34,087 nt of DNA. Source: Ruminococcaceae bacterium UBA1404 (GTDB taxonomy: Bacteria > Bacillota > Clostridia > Oscillospirales > Ruminococcaceae). Below the pieces are notes generated by a model. That model was not told the origin of the DNA. It searched no databases and saw only the letters and a program-made list of their open reading frames with translations. The first letter of the stretch is position 1, and the number at the start of each line of letters is the position of its first letter. Shown here piece after piece: positions 28,554-34,087 of the stretch. The stretch spans positions 362 through 34,448 of the forward strand of contig DBQC01000014.1 of assembly GCA_002305075.1 (NCBI GenBank), given 5' to 3'. The position numbers were made by a program, and so were the translations under genes.

Positions 28554-29636
28554 ATGAAGGCATTTCTTAAAAGAAAGGACATCGAAATCTCCTGGCGTCG
28601 CTACGGCATCGACGCCATGGGCGCCATGGCGCAGGGGCTGTTTTGCTCGCTGCTTATCGGCACCATCATCAACACGGTGGGCACCCAGCTTGGCATCGGC
28701 TTTTTAACCCGCCCGGTGGCCGAGATTGCCGGCGAGCGCTACACAGTGGGGGGGCTGGCTTCGGCTATGAGCGGCCCTGCTATGGCGGTGGCCATCGGCT
28801 ATGCGCTGCGCTGTCCGCCTTTGGTGCTGTTTTCGCTCGTTACGGTGGGACTGGCCTCCAATGCCTTAGGCGGGGCCGGAGGGCCGCTGGCCGTGCTCTT
28901 TGTGGCCGTGGTGGCCGCCGAGCTGGGCAAGGCCGTAAGCAAGGAGACCAAAATCGATATCCTCGTCACGCCGCTGATCACCATTGGCACGGGCATTGCG
29001 CTGTCGGCCTGGTGGGCGCCGCCCATTGGCAAGGCGGCCTCGGCGGTGGGCTATGTCATCATGTGGGCCACCGAAGCCCAGCCCTTTATCATGGGCATTG
29101 TGGTGTCGGTGGTGGTGGGCATTGCCCTCACGCTGCCCATCTCCTCGGCGGCCATTTGCGCAGCGCTGGGCCTCACCGGTCTGGCCGGCGGGGCGGCTCT
29201 GGCCGGATGCTGCGCCAACATGGTGGGCTTTGCCGTGCTGAGCTTTCCCGAAAACCGCTGGGGCGGCCTGATTAGCCAGGGGATTGGCACCTCCATGCTG
29301 CAGATGGGCAACATCGTCAAAAAGCCGGTCATCTGGCTGCCAGCCATCATCGCCAGTGCCATCACCGGCCCCATTGCCACCTGCGTGTTTAAGCTGGAGC
29401 AAAACGGCGCAGCGCTGGCCTCGGGCATGGGAACCTGCGGCCTGGTGGGGCCCATAGGGGTCTACTCGGGCTGGACGGCCGATATTGCCTCGGGCGCCAA
29501 GGCCGCCATCACAGGCTTTGACTGGCTGGGTCTTGTGCTGATTTCGGTTGTGCTGCCGGCGGTACTCTGCTATGGGCTGGGGATTGTTTTCCGCCGCATG
29601 GGCTGGATTGGCGGGGACGACCTCAAGCTGGACTGA
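28554..29636 (+). CDS. PTS_EIIC_2-type (putative PTS IIC-like) membrane protein
   Basis: A 360-residue polytopic membrane protein resembling the family annotated as PTS transporter subunit IIC, type 2 (PF13303). Seen: about nine to ten Gly/Ala-rich membrane segments, with GLFCSLLIGTIINTVGTQLG near the N-terminus, GLASAMSGPAMAVAIGYAL, and GPIGVYSGWTADIASGAKAAITGF near the C-terminus. No EIIA, EIIB or HPr gene lies nearby, and no phosphorylatable Cys or His of an EIIB/EIIA domain is fused. Sugar phosphotransfer is therefore not shown and another transport role is possible. The ATG at 28554 has AGGAG upstream, and its own promoter lies at 28439-28467. Confidence 0.8.
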   Translation: MKAFLKRKDIEISWRRYGIDAMGAMAQGLFCSLLIGTIINTVGTQLGIGFLTRPVAEIAGERYTVGGLASAMSGPAMAVAIGYALRCPPLVLFSLVTVGLASNALGGAGGPLAVLFVAVVAAELGKAVSKETKIDILVTPLITIGTGIALSAWWAPPIGKAASAVGYVIMWATEAQPFIMGIVVSVVVGIALTLPISSAAICAALGLTGLAGGAALAGCCANMVGFAVLSFPENRWGGLISQGIGTSMLQMGNIVKKPVIWLPAIIASAITGPIATCVFKLEQNGAALASGMGTCGLVGPIGVYSGWTADIASGAKAAITGFDWLGLVLISVVLPAVLCYGLGIVFRRMGWIGGDDLKLD

Positions 29637-29659
29637 TTGGCACTTTCTTTACATGGAAA

Positions 29660-29688
29660 CCGCCCCGCCGGAGTATCCGGCGGGGCGG
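29660..29688. terminator. Strong hairpin between convergent genes
   Basis: Perfect 13-bp stem (29660-29672 with 29676-29688) with a 3-nt loop, very GC-rich, between the EIIC-like gene and coaW. T-runs are short on both sides. Confidence 0.65.
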
Positions 29689-29694
29689 CGCTGT

Positions 29695-30525
29695 TTAGGC
29701 GTGTGACTGCTCCCCGTGGGGCCGCAGGGCGGCGCCCACCGCCGTGGCGTAGACGGCCTTTGGGGGAATGATAAAGCGCACGCCGTGCAGGTCGGTGATG
29801 GTCCCGAGAATCTGCTCGGCCTGGGGCAGCGTGGCCAGCGTGCCAGTGAGCACAAAGTCCCGCAGACTGTCGCCCCGGGCGGCAAAGGCGGCCAGCATAC
29901 CCACGGTTTGTAAAATCATGTTGAGGATGCCGGCGGCATAGTCGGCCTCGGTGGCGGTGCTTTTAATCCGGCCAAAGTTGGCGGCGGTTAGGTCGGCGGG
30001 CAGCGCGTGGCTTTCGTTGCGCATAATCTGCCCGATGGAGAGGTCGACATTTTGGGTCTGACCCCGGTCGGCCAGCTCCAATATGGCCGAGATGTCCTCC
30101 TTGCCCAGCAAAATGGAGCCCAGCCCTACCAGCGTGCCGCCCCCCACGCCCGAGCCGCCGATGTGCGAAACGCCGTCCTTGTCGGCCCGCACAAAGGCCG
30201 TGCCGGTGCCCATGCTCACCACATAGGCCGCCTTAAGGCCCGAGAGATAAAGCCCGCCGTAGCCGATGGCCTGAAACTCGTCCACCTTAAAGGTGGGGAT
30301 GTCGAACACATTTTCCTCAAACTGCGCCGAGCCCACGCCGGTGAGCATAACCCTCGATATGTCGCTGGCCAACAGGCGTTGGGCCCGCATAAAATGGCCC
30401 ACCGCACCGTACATGGAGGTCACCGGGTCGTCGGCCTTAACCCGAAGGGTGCCAATCAGCTCACCTGCGGGGTTAAAACCCACAATCTTGGTGGTCGAGC
30501 CACCCACATCCACGCCTAAGATCAT
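29695..30525 (-). CDS. coaW: Type II pantothenate kinase
   Basis: Phosphorylates pantothenate, the first step of CoA synthesis. Seen: 276 residues of the ASKHA fold. Phosphate-1 motif GVDVGGSTTKIVGF is at the N-terminus. VDEFQAIGYGG carries the expected catalytic Glu, and phosphate-2 SMGTGTAFV and GGSGVGGGTLVGLGSILLG match the family. DRGQTQNVDLSIGQIM corresponds to the PanK-II stretch DRG..VDL.VGDIY. The ATG at 30525 has GGAGG 7 nt upstream; a GTG one codon earlier is less well placed. It follows an ECF S-component gene after 14 nt on the same strand, which supports a vitamin B5 role. Type II enzymes are generally less feedback-inhibited by CoA than type I. Confidence 0.88.
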   Translation of the reverse strand: MILGVDVGGSTTKIVGFNPAGELIGTLRVKADDPVTSMYGAVGHFMRAQRLLASDISRVMLTGVGSAQFEENVFDIPTFKVDEFQAIGYGGLYLSGLKAAYVVSMGTGTAFVRADKDGVSHIGGSGVGGGTLVGLGSILLGKEDISAILELADRGQTQNVDLSIGQIMRNESHALPADLTAANFGRIKSTATEADYAAGILNMILQTVGMLAAFAARGDSLRDFVLTGTLATLPQAEQILGTITDLHGVRFIIPPKAVYATAVGAALRPHGEQSHA

Positions 30526-30539
30526 CACAAATCCTCCCC

Positions 30540-31163
30540 TTAGGCCCTTTTGCCTATCATAACCCGCACCGCTCTGCAGACCGCCGAGGCCGCCATGGCG
30601 CAGACGATGGCCTCGGGGATGCCGCTGGTTAAGATGGTGCTGCCAATCAGAATCAGCATGGTGCTGCCGGCCAGCGAGCTGTAGGTCCCGCCAAAAAACA
30701 GCCAGATGCCCCCCATCACGCCGAGGGTGTTGGTCAGGCTGCCCAGCGCCGCACTGGCTGCATAGCCGAGCATCTCCCGCCGGGGCAGGGCACGGGTCAG
30801 CGCTTTATGGCTCAGCCCGGCCAGAGTGCCGGTTAAAATTCTTGGCACAAAGCAGATAATTAGGCTGCCTATATTGCCCGAAAACTCGCCCATCTGATAA
30901 AAGGGGGTGAAAATAAAGGCCACCAGCGGGTTGGGGGGCATAAAGGTCCAGACCATCAGGCTAAACAGCCCCGCAAAGGCCCCCATGAGGCTGCCCGCCC
31001 CGGGGCCCAGCAAGATGGCCGTGATGACCACGGGCACCATGGCCAGCGTGGCTACAATGGGCCCAAAAGCCGGCAGAGAACCCAGTGGTGTAAAGCAAAA
31101 CAGCGCTTCGAGCGCCAGCAATATGCCAAACTGTGTAAGAAAGAGCGCGCTATCGCGTTTCAT
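30540..31163 (-). CDS. ECF transporter S component, probably for pantothenate
   Basis: Substrate-binding membrane subunit of an energy-coupling-factor vitamin importer; it would use ATPase and T subunits encoded elsewhere. Seen: 207 residues, six hydrophobic segments, with the family-like stretches GSLPAFGPIVATLAMVPVVITAILLGPGAGSLMGAFAG and FGGTYSSLAGSTMLILIGSTILTSGIPEAIVCAM. The ATG at 31163 has AAAGGAG about 9 nt upstream; the open frame further upstream overlaps the promoter region and is not used. Pairing with coaW, 14 nt downstream, makes pantothenate the most likely substrate. That is inference from context, not from a substrate-specific motif. Confidence 0.82.
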   Translation of the reverse strand: MKRDSALFLTQFGILLALEALFCFTPLGSLPAFGPIVATLAMVPVVITAILLGPGAGSLMGAFAGLFSLMVWTFMPPNPLVAFIFTPFYQMGEFSGNIGSLIICFVPRILTGTLAGLSHKALTRALPRREMLGYAASAALGSLTNTLGVMGGIWLFFGGTYSSLAGSTMLILIGSTILTSGIPEAIVCAMAASAVCRAVRVMIGKRA

Positions 31164-31285
31164 TGGTAAAACTCCTTTATCCGACGAGGGCCGTAAAGAG
31201 GCCCCTATGGCTAATATCCCCCAAAAGCCGTCCGGCAACCCGCAGCGGCGCCGCAGCCCGGCAGACACAGCCTTTAATGCCACTA

Positions 31286-31314
31286 AATGTACGGCAAATG
31301 GCGGCTTTTGTCAA
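31286..31314 (-). promoter_or_regulatory. Promoter of the ECF S-coaW operon
   Basis: Perfect -35 TTGACA (31314-31309), 17-bp spacer, TACATT (31291-31286) on the minus strand. The leader of about 115 nt has a GC-rich palindrome (GCGGCGCCGC, about 31246-31255) that could form an attenuator-like hairpin. The gap 31164-31476 holds nothing else besides the next promoter. Confidence 0.7.
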
Positions 31315-31421
31315 TGCCTTTGGAAAAAGGCACACAAAGCCCACCGACATAAAGGGCCGGGCTTTTGTGTTTAGGCGGGCGGGGGATTGCCCATTCTATG
31401 CATGGCCCACCAAGCACCTTT

Positions 31422-31430
31422 TGGTAAAAT
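31422..31430 (+). promoter_or_regulatory. Possible extended -10 promoter of the DUF4491 gene
   Basis: TGGTAAAAT, a TGn extension before TAAAAT, about 47 nt before the start codon. No good -35. Confidence 0.4.
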
Positions 31431-31476
31431 AGCCACAGCAAATTGTATGCGCTGCAGCGCAATGGAGGTCGAGCTT

Positions 31477-31776
31477 ATGGAGTTTAACTGGACGGGCATA
31501 TGGGTGGCGGTTTTTTCGTATGTTATCATCGGCATTTTCCACCCCCTTGTGATTAAGGCCCACTACCACTTTACCGAGAATATTTGGCCGGTGTTTTTGG
31601 TCAGCGGTGTGCTGCTGCTGGGCGGCTCGCTCTTTGTGCCGGTCACAGCGTCTATTTTGTTTAGCATAACCGGTGCGGCCTGCCTGTGGAGCATTCGGGA
31701 GCTAAAGGAGCAGACCGAGCGGGTAGAAAAGGGCTGGTCGCCCAAAAATCCTAAGCACAGCCACAAAAGCGTCTAA
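31477..31776 (+). CDS. DUF4491 family small membrane protein
   Basis: A 99-residue membrane protein of the DUF4491 type, function unknown. Seen: it opens MEFNWTGIWVAVFSYVIIGIFHPLVIKAHYHF. The second hydrophobic segment is in NIWPVFLVSGVLLLGGSLFVP and the third in ASILFSITGAACLWSIRELKEQTERVEKGWSPKNPKH. The HP-L-VIKA-Y-F and E-RVEKGW-PKNP stretches are the family hallmarks as I know them. The ATG at 31477 has GGAGGT 7 nt upstream; upstream in-frame ATGs lack such a site. It ends at a strong bidirectional terminator shared with hutI. Confidence 0.88.
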   Translation: MEFNWTGIWVAVFSYVIIGIFHPLVIKAHYHFTENIWPVFLVSGVLLLGGSLFVPVTASILFSITGAACLWSIRELKEQTERVEKGWSPKNPKHSHKSV

Positions 31777-31792
31777 AAAACGCCTATGGGCA

Positions 31793-31836
31793 GAGCAAAA
31801 ACCGGCGGCCTATTGGCCGCCGGTTTTTCTTTTTGG
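31793..31836. terminator. Bidirectional terminator between DUF4491 and hutI
   Basis: Perfect 14-bp stem (31797-31810 with 31815-31828; core ACCGGCGGCC/GGCCGCCGGT) with loop TATT, A-run before and T-run after. Confidence 0.92.
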
Positions 31837-31838
31837 GA

Positions 31839-33092
31839 TTATTTTGATTTATCCAGCACAAGCTGGCCCTTTTTGATAACCCGTTCCACCAGATTGACCC
31901 CGGTGTGATAGGGCAAAAAGTGAATGGACGGATACTTTAGCATAATGATGTCGGCCTGTTTGCCCACCTCGATGCTGCCCACCCGGTCGGCCCGACCTAC
32001 GGCGGCTGCGGCGTTGAGGGTGAGGGCGGTGATGACCTCCTCCACCGAGAGGCCCATATACAGGCAGCTCAGGGCAATCAGCAGCGGCACCGAATGGGTA
32101 AAGCAGCTGCCGGGATTGAGGTCGGTGGCGATGGCAATGGCCATGCCCTGGTCGATCATATAGCGGGCACGGGCAAAGTCCTCTTTCAGGCAGAAGGCGG
32201 TGGCGGGCAGCACCGTGCCGATAACCCCGGCCCGGGCCATGTCCGCAATGCCCTGGTCGGACGCTTTGAGCAGGTGGTCGGCACTGACGGCGCCCACCTC
32301 GGCGGCCAGCTCGGCACCGCCCAGCTGCACCATCTCATCGGCGTGCATTTTAAGTTTAAAGCCCATCTCCCGTGCGCGGTTTAGATAGTAGCGCGAATCC
32401 TCGATGGAGAACACATTGTTTTCGGTAAAGATGTCCACAAATTCGGCCAGACCTTCGGCCTTGACGGTGGGCATCACATCATCGAGCAGCCAGTCGAGGA
32501 AGGCACGCTCCTTGCCCTTATGCTCGGGCAGCACACTGTGGGCGCCCATAAAGGTGGGCACAAGTTCCACGGGCTGGCGGTCATTTAGCTCCCGCATGGC
32601 CCGCAGCTGCCTAAGCTCGGTGTCTTTATCGAGGCCGTAGCCGCTCTTGGATTCCACTGTGGTCACGCCATACTCCAGCATACCGGACAGGCGGTCCATA
32701 CCAGCGGCGATAAGCTCCTCGTCGGTGGCGTTACGGGTCATGGAGACCGAGGCATTGATGCCGCCGCCCCGCTCCATAATGGAGAGATAGCTGTCGCCCC
32801 GCAGCCGCCAGGAAAACTCGTCGGCCCGGTAGCCGCCAAAGACCAGGTGGGTGTGGCTGTCTACAAAGCCGGGTAAAACGGCCTTGCCGGTGGCGTCTAT
32901 GCGCAAGCAGTCGGCGCCCTTATAGCGCTCTTGCAGCTCGGCCGAGGGGCCCACCGCCTCGATGGTGTCGCCGACAATAAAGACAGCGCCGTTTTTAATC
33001 AGCCCGATGTCGGCCATGTTTGCCCCGCTTTTGGGGGCAGCCCCGGCGCTGGTGACCAGCTCCGGGGCGTTATAAATCAGCGTCTTTTTCAT
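31839..33092 (-). CDS. hutI: Imidazolonepropionase
   Basis: Amidohydrolase converting imidazolonepropionate to N-formimino-L-glutamate, third step of histidine degradation. Seen: 417 residues. The metal ligand pair is in DSHTHLVFGG. Substrate-site stretches SKSGYGL, MHADEM and SADHLLKA are present, and TDLNPGS supplies the metal-site Asp. LNAAAAVGRADRVGSIEVGKQADI is the usual C-terminal metallo-hydrolase pattern. The ATG at 33092 has a G-rich GGGGGT about 9 nt upstream. It lies 20 nt after hutU on the same strand and ends at a strong terminator, so it is the last gene of the hut transcript. Confidence 0.96.
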   Translation of the reverse strand: MKKTLIYNAPELVTSAGAAPKSGANMADIGLIKNGAVFIVGDTIEAVGPSAELQERYKGADCLRIDATGKAVLPGFVDSHTHLVFGGYRADEFSWRLRGDSYLSIMERGGGINASVSMTRNATDEELIAAGMDRLSGMLEYGVTTVESKSGYGLDKDTELRQLRAMRELNDRQPVELVPTFMGAHSVLPEHKGKERAFLDWLLDDVMPTVKAEGLAEFVDIFTENNVFSIEDSRYYLNRAREMGFKLKMHADEMVQLGGAELAAEVGAVSADHLLKASDQGIADMARAGVIGTVLPATAFCLKEDFARARYMIDQGMAIAIATDLNPGSCFTHSVPLLIALSCLYMGLSVEEVITALTLNAAAAVGRADRVGSIEVGKQADIIMLKYPSIHFLPYHTGVNLVERVIKKGQLVLDKSK

Positions 33093-33112
33093 GGGTCTAT
33101 ACCCCCTGTGGC

Positions 33113-34087
33113 TTACTTTTTGAACTCGGTGTAGGCCTTTTCAATCATCTCGTCCGAGGCGATAAAGGGCAGCGTGATGGCGTCCTGTCCCTCGCGGATC
33201 TGGTTGTACTCGACCACGGTCTCGATGGAGTGCTCGCACCGAGCCCAGCTGCGGCGAGCCACACCGATCATGACATCCCAGGGCATGGCGGCGCGCAGAA
33301 TTTCGTCCACACGGTCGCTGCCGTCGAGCACCATGCCAAAGCCGCCGTTGATAGACCGGCTGATACCCACGCCACCGCCGTTGTGCAGCGCCACAAGGCT
33401 CATGCCCCGGGCGGCGTTGCCGGCGTAGCACTGCACAGCCATGTCGGCCGTGATGTTGCTGCCGTCGTAGATGTTGGAGGTCTCTCTGAAGGGCGAGTCG
33501 GTGCCGCCGGTGTCGTGGTGGTCACGGCCCAGCATGACGGGGCCAATTTCGCCTTTGCGCACCATGTCGTTAAACTTCAGGGCAATATCTCTGCGGCCAA
33601 GGGCATCCTGGTAGAGAATGCGGCACTGGGTGCCCACCACCAGCTTGTTCTTCTCGGCATCGCGAATCCAGATATAGTTGTCGCGGTCCTGTCCACGGCG
33701 GTTGGGGTCAATCAGGCTCATGGCGGCCTGGTCGGTCTTTCTCAGGTCCTCGGGGTCGCCCGACAGGCAGCACCAGCGGAAGGGACCGTAGCCGTAGTCA
33801 AAGAGCATGGGGCCCATGATGTCCTCAACATAGGAGGGGAAGATAAAGCCTTCGCTGGTGTCCACGCCGTTTTTGGCGATGTCCTTGGCGCCGGCATCGA
33901 ACACCGACTTCATAAAGGCGTTGCCGTAGTCGAAGAAGTAGGTGCCCCGCTCCACGAGTGTTTTAATCAGATGATAGTGATGGATAAGGGTCTTGTTGAC
34001 CAGCGCCCTAAAGCCCTCTTTGTCGTTCTGGAGCATCTCGGTGCGCTGCTCAAAGGTCAGGCCCTGCGGGCAGTAGCCGCCGTCGTA
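33113..34087 (-). CDS. hutU: Urocanate hydratase, C-terminal part (5' end beyond window)
   Basis: NAD-dependent enzyme converting urocanate to imidazolonepropionate, second step of histidine degradation. Seen: 324 codons in frame from the window edge to the stop at 33113. The upstream part read from the edge is YDGGYCPQGLTFEQRTEM, so the ATG at 34036 is internal. Typical stretches are FPSYVEDIMGPMLFDYGYGPFRW, CCLSGDPEDL, LGRDHHDTGGTDSPFRET, and NAARGMSLVALHNGGGVG near the C-terminus. The protein appears to be the long urocanase form common in Clostridia. It is followed by hutI after 20 nt. Confidence 0.95.
   Translation of the reverse strand, partial: YDGGYCPQGLTFEQRTEMLQNDKEGFRALVNKTLIHHYHLIKTLVERGTYFFDYGNAFMKSVFDAGAKDIAKNGVDTSEGFIFPSYVEDIMGPMLFDYGYGPFRWCCLSGDPEDLRKTDQAAMSLIDPNRRGQDRDNYIWIRDAEKNKLVVGTQCRILYQDALGRRDIALKFNDMVRKGEIGPVMLGRDHHDTGGTDSPFRETSNIYDGSNITADMAVQCYAGNAARGMSLVALHNGGGVGISRSINGGFGMVLDGSDRVDEILRAAMPWDVMIGVARRSWARCEHSIETVVEYNQIREGQDAITLPFIASDEMIEKAYTEFKK

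Noticed and set aside
1..34087. CRISPR array, prophage or insertion-sequence transposase
   Set aside because: No regularly spaced identical repeats, no phage structural genes and no transposase or integrase frame were seen.

Overview
The window is a replication-origin region of a GC-rich low-GC-lineage relative: a Bacillota chromosome, most likely class Clostridia and probably an Oscillospiraceae/Ruminococcaceae-type gut anaerobe. This rests on gene content (remB next to recF, ParABS beside the origin, a SpoIID-type protein of endospore formers, type II pantothenate kinase, DUF4491, the long type of urocanase, a biotin-dependent oxaloacetate decarboxylase alpha-like protein) and on origin architecture. 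The species is an inference; no rRNA is present.

Layout. (1) 0-9.2 kb: dnaA-dnaN-yaaA-recF-remB-gyrB-gyrA, all on the minus strand. The dnaA-dnaN gap (7568-7847) holds a candidate oriC with DnaA boxes, a GC strip, DnaA-trio triplets and an AT-rich stretch, in the order known from Bacillus subtilis. Genes to the right of it run mostly on the plus strand, as expected for two forks leaving this point. (2) 9.2-19 kb: glyS, alr, a small membrane protein, a TrmN6-like methyltransferase, rsmI, a FAH-family hydrolase, an oadA/pycB-like biotin protein and pcp. Almost every intergenic gap here holds a copy of a mosaic, hairpin-rich noncoding repeat (copies R1-R6; R7 lies at 25 kb). (3) 19.1-23.8 kb: two identical 16-bp parS-like palindromes enclose a small acidic protein gene, parA, parB, serS and an acyl-ACP thioesterase gene. 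(4) 23.5-31.8 kb: a coiled-coil protein, SpoIID-like protein, membrane protein, a 31-residue membrane peptide, tRNA-Pro, DUF1508 protein, SDR oxidoreductase, PTS_EIIC_2-type membrane protein, coaW with an ECF S-component, and DUF4491. (5) 31.8-34.1 kb: histidine-degradation genes hutI and the 3' part of hutU.

How they work together: the left arm supplies initiation (DnaA), sliding clamp (DnaN), recombinational repair (RecF) and supercoiling control (GyrAB). The parABS block supplies origin segregation. coaW plus the ECF S-component look like a pantothenate uptake and CoA entry module. hutU/hutI convert urocanate to formiminoglutamate. Many transcription units have recognisable sigma-A-type promoters with 17-bp spacers.

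Most unusual is the repeat family. It is built from at least four modules joined in different combinations, with TTAAGACCTT-type inverted termini. One 10-bp hairpin stem is conserved in five copies while its 3-nt loop differs in every copy. A second possible structured element occurs twice (about 26.75-26.85 and 28.24-28.34 kb).
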